DNA of 64,000 nt from an uncultured Marinobacter sp. (GTDB taxonomy: Bacteria; Pseudomonadota; Gammaproteobacteria; Pseudomonadales; Oleiphilaceae). Positions 28,604 to 37,790 of this stretch are shown piece by piece. Position numbers and translations under genes: made by a program. Under the pieces are notes generated by a model. It saw only the letters and a list, made by a program, of their open reading frames with translations, made no database searches and was not told where the DNA came from. Numbering within the stretch: the stretch's first letter is position 1; each line of letters opens with the position of its first letter. Location: contig NZ_CAJXKQ010000016.1 in assembly GCF_913055835.1 (NCBI RefSeq), positions 1 through 64,000 of the forward strand, in the 5' to 3' direction.

Positions 28604-28641
28604 TTGTCGTGATTTGCCATCCCTCTGTCGCAATTTGGCAA
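28604..28641 (+). promoter_or_regulatory. Candidate Pho box array upstream of phoD
   Basis: Four direct seven-base repeats in PhoB-like phase: TTGTCGT (28604), TTGCCAT (28614), CTGTCGC (28625) and TTGGCAA (28635), 10, 11 and 10 bases apart. The middle pair, TTGCCAT-CCCT-CTGTCGC, has the canonical spacing and matches CTGTCAT at 5 of 7 in each half. phoD begins 104 bases downstream. Confidence 0.45.
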
Positions 28642-28745
28642 TGCGTTCTTAACGAAGCCCGACTAGGTTCTTCAGTTGGAGTAGTAGCGGCAAAGGTTGC
28701 GGGACGCCGAGGCTACAAAGGATGAACGCAGGGGAAGACATAACA

Positions 28746-30488
28746 ATGAAACGATTGACACGGCGGGATTTTCTGAAGGCATCAGCCATGGGTATGGGCG
28801 CGGTGGTGGTCTCCACCGGCCTGGCAGGTTGTGTGCTGGATAGCTCCGACGAGCGAACAATCAGCTTCACTCACGGTGTGGCCAGTGGTGATCCACTTGC
28901 CGACGGTGTCATGCTCTGGACCAGGGCAGCGCCGGCGAACGGTGGCGCTCCTGTGGGCGTGGCCTGGGAGGTGTCGACGGATGAAGATTTCGAAAACCTG
29001 GTGCATTCCGGCACGGCGGAGGCCGCGGAAGCCCATGATTTCACCGTCAAGGTGGATGTGCGTGGGCTGGCGCCGGGGCAAACCTACTATTACCGCTTCC
29101 AGACGACCGATCGTCAGTCACCGGTAGGCGTAACCCGGACACTGCCGGAGGGCAGTATTGATGCGGTCAGACTGGCCGTGGTGTCCTGTTCGAACTACCC
29201 GGCCGGTTACTTCAACGTCTACCGGGAAATCAGTAACCAAACCGATCTGGATGCCGTGGTGCACCTGGGGGATTACATCTACGAATACAGCTCCGACAGC
29301 AGCAGCTATGCGGCAGAGGATGCACAGGGGCTGGGCCGCACCTTCCCGGAGAACAACAACCTTGAGCTGATTGAGCTGGTGGATTATCGCAGGCGTTACG
29401 CTGCTTACCGGGCAGACCCGGATCTCCAGTCACTCCATGCCAGAGTGCCATTTATCGTGGTGTGGGACGACCATGAGGTGGCCAACGACACCTGGGAGGA
29501 GGGCGCCGAAAATCATAATGACGGCGAAGGCGATTTCACAGAACGCAAGCTCAATGCCCTCAAGGCCTATTTCGAGTGGATGCCTATCCGCCCGGTAATC
29601 GAGGGCAGCGACGAAGCCATTTTCCGGACCTTCCGGTTCGGCAATCTGGTGGACCTGCACATGCTGGATACCCGTATTATCGGGCGTGACCAGCAACTGG
29701 ACTACATGGACTATTTCACGGGAGAAGGCCTCGATGCCGCCCGCTTTACTGCGGATGTCGGCAGTCAGAACCGCACGCTGCTGGGCGCGGAGCAGCTGCT
29801 CTGGCTGCAGTCTTCCCTGAACTTCTCCACTGCGACCTGGCAGGTGCTGGGGCAACAGGTACTGATGGGCCGAATGAATCTGCCCGCGGAGCTGTTGGTG
29901 GCGATTGCTAATGAGCAGTTCGACGGGCTGCCGGCAAAGCTGGCGGAACTGGCCCAGCTCAAAGGCCGGGCGCTCCAGGGGGATCCGTCCCTGACTGACG
30001 AGGAACTGGCACGCATCAACACTGTTGCCCCCTACAACCTGGATGCCTGGGATGGCTACCAGTACGAACGGGAAGTGGTTCTGGGGACTGCCAAGGCGCT
30101 GAACAAGAACCTCGTGGTGCTGGCGGGGGATACCCATAACGCCTGGGCCAACAATCTGAAAGACATTAATGGAGACCAGATTGGCGTGGAATTCGCCACG
30201 GCCTCGGTGACATCACCCGGTCTGGAGGAGTATCTGGGCATTCCGGATGAGATGATTCAGGGTGCGGAACAAGCCATCGGTCTGCTGGTGGATGATCTTG
30301 ACTACCTGAATGTGAATCAACGTGGCTACATGCTGGTTACCTTCACTCCGGAAGAGGCGAGAGCAGACTGGTATTTCGTTGACACCATCAAGTCAAAGGA
30401 TTACCAGATCGATGCGGCCCGCACTGCCTCCCGCAAGGTGTTGCCCGGGCAGGGCAATCGCACTGTGGAGCCCGTAACCGCCGTGTAG
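28746..30488 (+). CDS. phoD: PhoD-type alkaline phosphatase, Tat-exported lipoprotein
   Basis: A 580-residue PhoD metallophosphoesterase. The N-terminus has the twin-arginine motif RRDFLK (residues 6-11) and a lipobox LAGC with Cys29, so it is probably a Tat-exported lipoprotein. Core motifs are VVHLGDYIYEYS, VVWDDHEVANDTW and LAGDTHNAWANNL, which supply the calcium and iron ligands. PhoD releases phosphate from mono- and diesters and is usually part of the Pho regulon. ATG at 28746 is chosen because the twin-arginine peptide begins there. Confidence 0.92.
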   Translation: MKRLTRRDFLKASAMGMGAVVVSTGLAGCVLDSSDERTISFTHGVASGDPLADGVMLWTRAAPANGGAPVGVAWEVSTDEDFENLVHSGTAEAAEAHDFTVKVDVRGLAPGQTYYYRFQTTDRQSPVGVTRTLPEGSIDAVRLAVVSCSNYPAGYFNVYREISNQTDLDAVVHLGDYIYEYSSDSSSYAAEDAQGLGRTFPENNNLELIELVDYRRRYAAYRADPDLQSLHARVPFIVVWDDHEVANDTWEEGAENHNDGEGDFTERKLNALKAYFEWMPIRPVIEGSDEAIFRTFRFGNLVDLHMLDTRIIGRDQQLDYMDYFTGEGLDAARFTADVGSQNRTLLGAEQLLWLQSSLNFSTATWQVLGQQVLMGRMNLPAELLVAIANEQFDGLPAKLAELAQLKGRALQGDPSLTDEELARINTVAPYNLDAWDGYQYEREVVLGTAKALNKNLVVLAGDTHNAWANNLKDINGDQIGVEFATASVTSPGLEEYLGIPDEMIQGAEQAIGLLVDDLDYLNVNQRGYMLVTFTPEEARADWYFVDTIKSKDYQIDAARTASRKVLPGQGNRTVEPVTAV

Positions 30489-30595
30489 GGTGACGGACCG
30501 GCCATTAGCTATCCTGTCCTTGATGCAGCGCAAGTCATTCCCGGCGATTTCCGGGGTTAAATGGCATTGTTGGAGAGGCAGGGAGCTCTTGGGGT

Positions 30596-33322
30596 ATGTC
30601 CGGATCGGTGGAACTGAAAGGCAGCGAACACCAGCAGCTGGAGCCTGAATGGCATGTGCTTCAGCCTGCTGATGCCCGGCAAAGGCTGAAGGCAAAGGAG
30701 CCTCTGTCTGATGACGAGGTTCGCCAGCGTCTTGCCGGTCACGGCCCCAACGCATTGCCGGAGGCCCGGGCAAAAGGGCCCTTGGCGAGGTTGGGCCGGC
30801 AACTCAAAAATTTCCTGATTTATGTGTTGGCAGCGGCTGCTGTCATTACCGCGAGCCTGGGCCATTGGGTGGATGCGGGCGTTATTATTGCCGTCGTTGT
30901 TATCCAGACCCTGGTGGGCTTTATCCAGGAAGGAAAGGCCGAGCAGGCTCTGTCGGCCATTCGCCACATGCTTGCCCCCAAAGCCAGGGTGGTGCGGTCC
31001 GATGGCCAGCATCAGATAGACGCTGCGAACCTGGTACCGGGTGATACGGTATTGCTGGAACCGGGCGACCGGGTGCCTGCCGATCTTCGTCTGGAGAAAT
31101 CCCACAACCTGAAAATCGATGAAGCCATTCTCACGGGTGAGTCCGAGGCTGTTGAAAAATCGACAGAGGCGGTGACTTCCGATTCCCCCCTGGGGGACCA
31201 GGCCGGGATGGCGTTCTCCGGCACCATGGTTGCGACCGGCACTGGCCGCGGCGTGGTGGTTCGTACAGGCGCCCGGACTGAGATCGGTCGGATTTCTGGC
31301 CTGCTTGCCCAGACAACCTCACTGAAAACCCCCTTGCTGGAACAGATGGACAGGTTCGCTCGCATTCTGTCGATCGTCGTTATTATTGCTGGCATTGCCA
31401 TTTTTGTTGGCGGCTCTGTGTTCAGCGGACTGCCATTCCGTGAACTTTTCATGGCTGTGGTTGGCCTTACGGTTGCAGCCATTCCCGAGGGGTTGCCAGC
31501 GATTCTCACCATTACCCTGGCGATTGGTGTGCGCCAGATGGCCCGTCGTCAGGCCGTGGTTCGGCGAATGCCGGTTATCGAAACCCTGGGTGCGGTGTCG
31601 GTGATCTGTTCGGATAAAACCGGAACCCTCACCAGGAACGAAATGATGGTCACCCGGGCGGTGTTGTCCGGGACCCGGCTGGAGGTGACCGGCGAGGGCT
31701 ACAGCTTTGATGGTGCGGTGAACGACGAACAGGGACAGCCGTCGGACTGTGCGCTGCTGGACGAATTTGCCCGGGCGGCGGCCCTGTGTAACGACGCCCA
31801 CGTACACCATGATTCAGGCAGGGTCAGGATTGCTGGCGATCCTATGGAGGCGGCGCTGTCCGTGTTCGCCCGTAAAGCAGGTTTTGATGTTGAAAACAGT
31901 GCCGCCGACTGGCCCCGGAAAGATGAAATTCCTTTTGATACTGAAAATCGCTTCATGGCCACCCTGAACCATGATCACCACGGGCATAGCTTGGTCTACC
32001 TGAAGGGGGCGCCGGAGAGAATCCTGGATATGTGTGTCGGCGAGGTTGCCGAATCCGGAGAAGCCCGGGAGCTGCGCCGGGATTTCTGGGAGCAGGTCAT
32101 CACAGAAATGGCATCGGATGGTCTCAGAGTGCTGGCCCTGGCCCGGAAACCGGCAGAGCGGGGCACCAGCGAATTGGCCATTGAGGATCTGGAACAGGGC
32201 GCCGAGCTGCTTGGCCTGGTCGGGCTTTTGGATCCGCCCCGGCAGGAAGCCATCCGGGCGATTGCAGAGTGCCACGATGCCGGAATCCGGGTCAAAATGA
32301 TTACCGGTGATCATGGCATTACAGCTGGCGCTATTGCCCGCAAGCTGGGCCTGAAAAATACCGAACAGGTGCTGACTGGCAAGGAACTGGACCAGTTGGA
32401 TGATGACCAGCTCCGCGATCTCGTTGGCGAGGTGGATGTTTTTGCCCGGACCAGCCCGGAACACAAGTTGCGGCTGGTGACCGCACTTCAGGCATTGCAC
32501 GGGGTGGTGGCCATGACCGGTGACGGGGTGAATGATGCCCCGGCACTGAAGCGGGCAGATGTCGGGATCGCCATGGGGGTGAAGGGCTCGGAAGCGGCCC
32601 GGGAGGCGTCTTCCGTGGTGTTGCTGGATGACAATTTTGCCAGTATCGCCGCAGCCGTACGTGAGGGCAGAACGGTCTACACCAACCTGAAAAAAGGCAT
32701 AGCCTTCATGCTGCCGATAAATGGTGGCGAATCCATTAGCCTGATCACGGCCCTGTTGTTGGGGCTTACGTTGCCAATTTCCGCCTTGCAGATTCTCTGG
32801 GTCAATATGGTGAGTTCGGTGGTTCTGGCGATGACGCTGGCATTTGAGCCCGCGGAACCGGATGTGATGAAACGCATGCCCAGAGCCCGGGAGGAGTCAC
32901 TGTTGAAAGGGTTTGTTGTCTGGCGCGTGGTGTTTGTGTCCCTGCTGTTTCTGATGGGGATCTTTGCCGCCTGGTACTGGGCCATCCACCACTACGGCGA
33001 TGAGAGCACGGCCCGAACGCTGGCGGTCAATACACTGGTTGCGATGGAAATGTTCTATCTGTTTGCGGTGCGTTACCTGGATTCGGCATCGATCACGCTG
33101 CGCGGGGTGCTCGGCACGCCGATCGTGCTGTTGGCAGTTGCCATGGTGATCGCGTTACAGCTGCTGTTTACCTATATGCCCTGGTTTAACGATACCTTTG
33201 GCACCCAGGCACTTAGCCTTGAAATGCTGGGATTCGCAGCTGCAGCAGGGGTGGCTGTGCTGGTGATTCTGGAAGTCGAGACGGCGTTGAGAAGACGCCT
33301 GCTCAGGGCAGCCCCCGGGTAA
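30596..33322 (+). CDS. Type II P-type cation-transporting ATPase
   Basis: A 908-residue pump with an N-terminal cation-ATPase domain, the TGES actuator motif (LTGESEAVEK), the phosphorylated Asp340 in SDKTGTLTRNE, KGAPERILDMC and TGDGVNDAPALKRAD. Helix M4 has AAIPEGLPAIL, like SERCA and PMR1 calcium pumps. In M6, however, WVNMVSSVVLAMTLAF replaces SERCA's WVNLVTDGLPATALGF, so the aspartate shared by both calcium sites (D800) is lost. The transported ion is therefore uncertain. Its last 20 bases overlap the end of the convergent phosphoketolase-like gene. Confidence 0.85.
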   Translation: MSGSVELKGSEHQQLEPEWHVLQPADARQRLKAKEPLSDDEVRQRLAGHGPNALPEARAKGPLARLGRQLKNFLIYVLAAAAVITASLGHWVDAGVIIAVVVIQTLVGFIQEGKAEQALSAIRHMLAPKARVVRSDGQHQIDAANLVPGDTVLLEPGDRVPADLRLEKSHNLKIDEAILTGESEAVEKSTEAVTSDSPLGDQAGMAFSGTMVATGTGRGVVVRTGARTEIGRISGLLAQTTSLKTPLLEQMDRFARILSIVVIIAGIAIFVGGSVFSGLPFRELFMAVVGLTVAAIPEGLPAILTITLAIGVRQMARRQAVVRRMPVIETLGAVSVICSDKTGTLTRNEMMVTRAVLSGTRLEVTGEGYSFDGAVNDEQGQPSDCALLDEFARAAALCNDAHVHHDSGRVRIAGDPMEAALSVFARKAGFDVENSAADWPRKDEIPFDTENRFMATLNHDHHGHSLVYLKGAPERILDMCVGEVAESGEARELRRDFWEQVITEMASDGLRVLALARKPAERGTSELAIEDLEQGAELLGLVGLLDPPRQEAIRAIAECHDAGIRVKMITGDHGITAGAIARKLGLKNTEQVLTGKELDQLDDDQLRDLVGEVDVFARTSPEHKLRLVTALQALHGVVAMTGDGVNDAPALKRADVGIAMGVKGSEAAREASSVVLLDDNFASIAAAVREGRTVYTNLKKGIAFMLPINGGESISLITALLLGLTLPISALQILWVNMVSSVVLAMTLAFEPAEPDVMKRMPRAREESLLKGFVVWRVVFVSLLFLMGIFAAWYWAIHHYGDESTARTLAVNTLVAMEMFYLFAVRYLDSASITLRGVLGTPIVLLAVAMVIALQLLFTYMPWFNDTFGTQALSLEMLGFAAAAGVAVLVILEVETALRRRLLRAAPG

Positions 33323-35720
33323 TGACAGCGGGATCGCCCCTGCCCTCCACCGCTGCCAGTTCGGCACTGGAGAGCCATTGTCCGGGTGGCTTGTCCATGA
33401 CGCTGGCGCAAGCGGCCAGGGCATGGCCCCAGGAACAACCGTTGGCGAACAGCATGCCGGCCTCATTCAGGGTGCCGCCGCGGTTGATGTAACCCAGAAC
33501 CCGGGCCTGTGATGGTTCCGGGAACAGTGGGTAGAGATGGCCCCGGAATATCTCAGGGCGCATGTGTGTTAAGGCAACCCGTCGGTGAATGCGATGGGGG
33601 AAAAGTCGCTCCCTCTCGAATTCCGAAAGGCATGCCTGGGCCTCCATCGTGTCCCTTGGCTGGCGGAATCTGCCGGGTTCCTGGATATAAACCAGCCGGA
33701 AGGGTGTGCCGGTCTCCCGCAGACGTTCGCACGCCCGTATGGCTTCGGATAACTGATAGGCGCCGTTGGCCATGAGCAGCAAAGGCTCGCCTGCGGAGGT
33801 GTCTTCGTCTACTACGAGCGCGCCATGGCGGGCCAAGAGCTCCGCTTCCCCTTTGTCAAAGACACAGGGGCGCTCCCGTTTCGGAACCACCATGCAGGTA
33901 ATCTTGCCTCTTTCACTGAACACCGAGGGCAGTGCCGCCAGGGTGCTGTTGTAGTCCGCCGGAAACAGGACGCGGGACACGTCGTTCATCTCGGCCAGCA
34001 TGCTCTCGCAGAAGGTGGTGTCCTGGTGGGACTGCTCGTTCTTGCCGTTCTCCCAGGTGTGTGAGGTAGCAATAACCGGAAGCCCAAGCCAGCGGGCGGG
34101 GCGGCCCACTTCTTTCTGGTGCCGGGCAAAAATCAGCTCCTGGCGAATGGCGCCAAGCATCTTCACGCAGAAAGCCTCATAGCTGGCGACCAGGTTCAGG
34201 CCCGCCTTGTTGGCCAGGCAGGCCGATACCACGGCTTCCTCGTTGAGCGCGGTGATGATCTTGCCGTGAACCGATTCCTGGTCGTTTTCGGGATCGTTTA
34301 CCCGGTGCTTCAGATCTTCAAGGACACCCGCGAGACGATTGCTGGCCAGCTCGTCCGGATTGCCCACGCGTGGCCTGAGCCCGGGATTTTCAGCCACCAG
34401 TGCCCGGAAAAAGTCATCCACTGCCTTCATTGGCGAAGAGCTGTCCGGATTGGCCGGTAACCTGGGGATCACCGGATCCGGCGGATTACGGGTTGCAAGG
34501 GCATGGTCCCTCTCAAGGGGGCGTGATTGCCTGGCGTGCTGGTTAAGCTGAGCGACACAGTTCTGGAGCTCGTTTGGAGCCACCCACAGCCTGGCTGCAT
34601 GTTCATTGAACAGCTCCCTCGCGCGGGCGTGCATGCGCGGGTTCCCGGGCAGTGGCAGGTTGTGGGCCGCATTGCTGCTGGCGCCGTAGAAACCATACCC
34701 TTTGGGGGCTTCCGCAATGCCATAAGGCACCCGAACGGGATAGCTGCTTTCACCCCGCAGTGCCGCCTCGCCATTGGTGACAAGCGCCTGCTCCATTTCA
34801 TAGAGGGCACAGACGAAGGCCGCAGGATCGCGGCCATCAAAACGGAAGGGCACAAATCCCCGATGCTCAAGGTGTGCTTCGAAACGCTCGAGACCTTCGC
34901 GGGTGCCCAGCTCTGTTCGCTGTTCAATACGCCGGCCGTTGGCAATCATGACCGGCATGACGGCTCCGCAATCCTCGGCGCGCCACCAGCGAGGGATCCA
35001 GTCGCTCCCGCGCTGTTCCTCGGAGGCTCCGTCAGAGAGGAAGGCGACCAGAGACTCGCCGGGCAAGGGCATGTGGGCATACTGGAGTTCGGCAAAACCC
35101 AGGTAACCGCCTTCAAGAATGCCTCCTGCGGTGTGCGGATTGACATGGCTACCGAGGGGCGCGGCCATGGTCCCGTCCGGCTTCTGCCGGTAACTGTAAA
35201 AATCGGAAACCAGAGTAGAGAGCCCGTCAGGCCCCCGATAACGTTCAGCCTGCTCCGGGTGAAGGTTCCCGGTGAGCACATTCAGGGCATCCACCGCTGC
35301 CACACAATGCCCCTGGCCCATCAGCCAGCTCCTGGTGCGCCCGGTCAGATTGTTCAGTGCCAGATAGCCGGCATAGGCCGGCACCATGTTCAGCGCGCCG
35401 CCGGTGTGGCCTTCCGGATTGGTCTTGAAGTCCTGGGATGCCAGTGGCTGACCGGATACATCGACCTTGCGGGCGTAAGTCATATGAACCACCAGCCAGA
35501 GACCGGCACTGGTCAGCCTGTCCAGGTCGGCGAGCTTGCGATAGACCGTGGCAGCATCGGGCTGATGGCCGGCAGCAACCAGGTGCTCGGCCAGTACGCT
35601 GACCTGATGTTGCGTGGCTTCACTGTGCTGGATGACGCCATAACCATCGCACCAGCGCCGGAAATCCGGGCAGTCCGAAGCGGCGTGATTAACCGCTGCT
35701 GTTTGAATGGGTAATGGCAT
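33303..35720 (-). CDS. Divergent phosphoketolase-like enzyme
   Basis: An 805-residue protein with the full length and order of the XFP phosphoketolase family. Shared blocks include GNPDELASNRLAGVL (family PDETASNRL), VASYEAFCVKML (SYESF) and ATSHTWENGKNEQSHQD (SSHVWRQDHNGFSHQDP). Several thiamine-diphosphate and substrate motifs are altered: GHTGGALNM for GHWGTTPGLNF, GQGHCVAAV for GPGHGGPAG and LSDGASEEQRG for IGDGEAETG. It is probably a ThDP enzyme related to xylulose-5-P/fructose-6-P phosphoketolase, but of uncertain activity. ATG at 35720 has GGAGG seven bases upstream. Confidence 0.75.
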   Translation of the reverse strand: MPLPIQTAAVNHAASDCPDFRRWCDGYGVIQHSEATQHQVSVLAEHLVAAGHQPDAATVYRKLADLDRLTSAGLWLVVHMTYARKVDVSGQPLASQDFKTNPEGHTGGALNMVPAYAGYLALNNLTGRTRSWLMGQGHCVAAVDALNVLTGNLHPEQAERYRGPDGLSTLVSDFYSYRQKPDGTMAAPLGSHVNPHTAGGILEGGYLGFAELQYAHMPLPGESLVAFLSDGASEEQRGSDWIPRWWRAEDCGAVMPVMIANGRRIEQRTELGTREGLERFEAHLEHRGFVPFRFDGRDPAAFVCALYEMEQALVTNGEAALRGESSYPVRVPYGIAEAPKGYGFYGASSNAAHNLPLPGNPRMHARARELFNEHAARLWVAPNELQNCVAQLNQHARQSRPLERDHALATRNPPDPVIPRLPANPDSSSPMKAVDDFFRALVAENPGLRPRVGNPDELASNRLAGVLEDLKHRVNDPENDQESVHGKIITALNEEAVVSACLANKAGLNLVASYEAFCVKMLGAIRQELIFARHQKEVGRPARWLGLPVIATSHTWENGKNEQSHQDTTFCESMLAEMNDVSRVLFPADYNSTLAALPSVFSERGKITCMVVPKRERPCVFDKGEAELLARHGALVVDEDTSAGEPLLLMANGAYQLSEAIRACERLRETGTPFRLVYIQEPGRFRQPRDTMEAQACLSEFERERLFPHRIHRRVALTHMRPEIFRGHLYPLFPEPSQARVLGYINRGGTLNEAGMLFANGCSWGHALAACASVMDKPPGQWLSSAELAAVEGRGDPAVITRGLP

Positions 35721-35829
35721 TAGATGCCTCCATGGCGTCAGTGTGTCCCGGAATTTTAAAGCCACTGCTGTTCACTGCCATTGATGCAGGTCAGTCGAAA
35801 CTGCATATTTCCGTGAGCCATTTTGGGGT

Positions 35830-35942
35830 AAGCGGTTGGGTGGAAGGCCTTGCCAAAATCGTGCGAAGCCATGGATGGCGGAGCCGAGCTTACAGGGACG
35901 TATTTACAGCGTATTTTGGCAAGGCCTTCCACCCAACCGCTT
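35830..35942. repeat. Long inverted repeat element, copy C
   Basis: Arms at 35830-35859 and 35913-35942 are perfectly complementary over 30 bases, enclosing a 53-base loop. The loop, read on the minus strand, matches that of the element at 56684-56788 at 47 of 53 positions; the arms do not match. On the plus strand the loop carries TTACAGGGACGT (35890-35901) and GCCATGGATGGC. It lies between the divergent phosphoketolase-like gene and ilvD, 70 bases before the ilvD start. Confidence 0.9.
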
Positions 35943-36012
35943 GCGTGCACGTTGCCGAATGCCATGGTTTCTGAGAGTCTGGTCGGATAAGGCATCTGAA
36001 AAGGAGACTCTC

Positions 36013-37701
36013 ATGACGCAAGACAAGAATCAGGACAAGCGCCGGAAATATTCGGCCCCCGTTGTTGATGGCATTGGCAAATCAGCCAGTCGCGCCATGC
36101 TTCGGGCAGTCGGGTTTACTGACGAGGATTTCAGAAAGCCACAGATCGGCATTGCGTCTACCTGGAGTAACCTCACGCCCTGCAATATGCACATCAATCA
36201 ACTGGCCGAGGAGTCGGCGGCCGGTGCCGATGAGGCCGGCGGCAAGTCGCTGATCTTCAATACCATTACCATATCGGATGGCATTGCCAACGGGACCGAG
36301 GGCATGAAGTATTCGCTGGTATCCCGGGAAGTGATCGCCGATTCCATTGAAACGGTTGCCGGCTGTGAGGGATTCGATGGCCTGGTGGCGATCGGTGGCT
36401 GTGACAAGAACATGCCCGGATGCATGATGGGGTTGGCGCGCCTGAACCGGCCGTCGGTGTTTGTCTACGGCGGCACCATTATGCCCGGTGAGAACCACAC
36501 CGATATCATTTCTGTTTTCGAGGCCGTGGGTGCGCATGCCCGTGGTGACCTGGATCTGATCGAAGTGAAGCAGATCGAGGAAACCGCGATTCCGGGCCCG
36601 GGCTCCTGTGGCGGCATGTATACCGCCAACACCATGGCGTCGGCCATTGAAGCCATGGGCATGAGCCTGCCGGGCAGCTCCGCCCAGAATGCTATATCAG
36701 ACACTAAAGCTGCGGACTGTCGTGGTGCCGGGGCTGCCGTGCTGAATCTGCTGGAGAAAGACATCAAACCCAGCGACATCATGACCCGGAAAGCCTTCGA
36801 GAATGCAATCACCGTGGTGATCGCCCTGGGCGGCTCCACCAATGCGGTGCTGCACCTGCTGGCCATGGCCAGCACCGTCGGTGTGGACCTGGAGCTGGAA
36901 GATTTTGTCGAGATTGGCAAGCGGGTGCCGGTGCTGGCGGATCTTCGCCCCAGTGGCCATTACATGATGTCGGAACTGGTCGCCATCGGGGGTATCCAGC
37001 CGCTGATGAAAATGCTGCTGGACCGCGGGCTGCTCCATGGCGACTGTCTGACCGTAACCGGCCAGACTCTGGCGGAGAACCTGGCCGACGTGGCGCCCTA
37101 TCCGGAAGGGCAGGACATCATTCATGCCTTCGATAACCCGATCAAGGCCGACAGCCATCTGCGTATCCTGTTCGGCAATCTCGCACCAACGGGTGCGGTG
37201 GCGAAGATTACCGGCAAGGAAGGTACGCACTTTACCGGCCGTGCCCGGGTATTCCATTCGGAAGAGGAAGCCCAGGAGCGGATCCTCGACGGCACGGTGG
37301 TGGCCGGCGACGTGCTGGTCATCCGCTACGAGGGCCCCAAAGGCGGGCCGGGCATGCGGGAGATGCTCAGCCCCACCTCCGCGATTATGGGCAAGGGCCT
37401 GGGCAGTGATGTCGCGTTGATTACCGATGGCCGGTTCTCGGGGGGCAGCCACGGGTTTGTGGTTGGTCACATCACGCCGGAGGCGGCTGAGGGCGGCCCG
37501 ATTGCGCTGGTCGAGGATGGCGACACCATTACCATTGATGCCGTCAGTAACCAGATCGAGCTGGATGTCTCCGATGAAGAGCTGGAACGTCGGCGCCAGG
37601 CCTGGCAGGCGCCCAAGCCCCGCTTCACTCGCGGCGTTCTGGCAAAATACGCTCGCACCGTGGGCTCTGCCTCCAACGGGGCCATTACCGATCTGCCATG
37701 A
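36013..37701 (+). CDS. ilvD: Dihydroxy-acid dehydratase
   Basis: A 562-residue IlvD of the shorter type (E. coli IlvD is 616). The iron-sulfur cluster cysteines lie in [13 protein letters not shown] and [13 protein letters not shown], and the substrate-binding [11 protein letters not shown] motif is near residue 475. It makes the 2-keto acids for valine and isoleucine. ATG at 36013 has AAGGAG seven bases before it; the frame stays open upstream into the inverted repeat but without a ribosome site. If transcribed from upstream of 35830, its leader would carry the repeat's GGA-bearing strand. Confidence 0.95.
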   Translation: MTQDKNQDKRRKYSAPVVDGIGKSASRAMLRAVGFTDEDFRKPQIGIASTWSNLTPCNMHINQLAEESAAGADEAGGKSLIFNTITISDGIANGTEGMKYSLVSREVIADSIETVAGCEGFDGLVAIGGCDKNMPGCMMGLARLNRPSVFVYGGTIMPGENHTDIISVFEAVGAHARGDLDLIEVKQIEETAIPGPGSCGGMYTANTMASAIEAMGMSLPGSSAQNAISDTKAADCRGAGAAVLNLLEKDIKPSDIMTRKAFENAITVVIALGGSTNAVLHLLAMASTVGVDLELEDFVEIGKRVPVLADLRPSGHYMMSELVAIGGIQPLMKMLLDRGLLHGDCLTVTGQTLAENLADVAPYPEGQDIIHAFDNPIKADSHLRILFGNLAPTGAVAKITGKEGTHFTGRARVFHSEEEAQERILDGTVVAGDVLVIRYEGPKGGPGMREMLSPTSAIMGKGLGSDVALITDGRFSGGSHGFVVGHITPEAAEGGPIALVEDGDTITIDAVSNQIELDVSDEELERRRQAWQAPKPRFTRGVLAKYARTVGSASNGAITDLP

Positions 37702-37711
37702 TCCGATGGCG

Positions 37712-37761
37712 CCGGGCAATCGCTGCTATAATTCGCCGCTGACGGGGCACTGATTGCCCGG
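37712..37761 (+). promoter_or_regulatory. Extended -10 promoter between inverted repeats, before pbpG
   Basis: TGCTATAAT (37724-37732) is an extended -10 element with a perfect TATAAT and no good -35. It is framed by CCGGGCAATC (37712-37721) and GATTGCCCGG (37752-37761), a perfect 10-base inverted repeat that could be an operator or the ilvD terminator stem. Confidence 0.5.
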
Positions 37762-37790
37762 ACAGTTAACAAGTGAAGGGGCTTTGAAGC

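Noticed and set aside
34527..35714. 395-codon plus-strand frame
   Set aside because: Opposite the phosphoketolase-like gene; codon-phase shadow with no domain.
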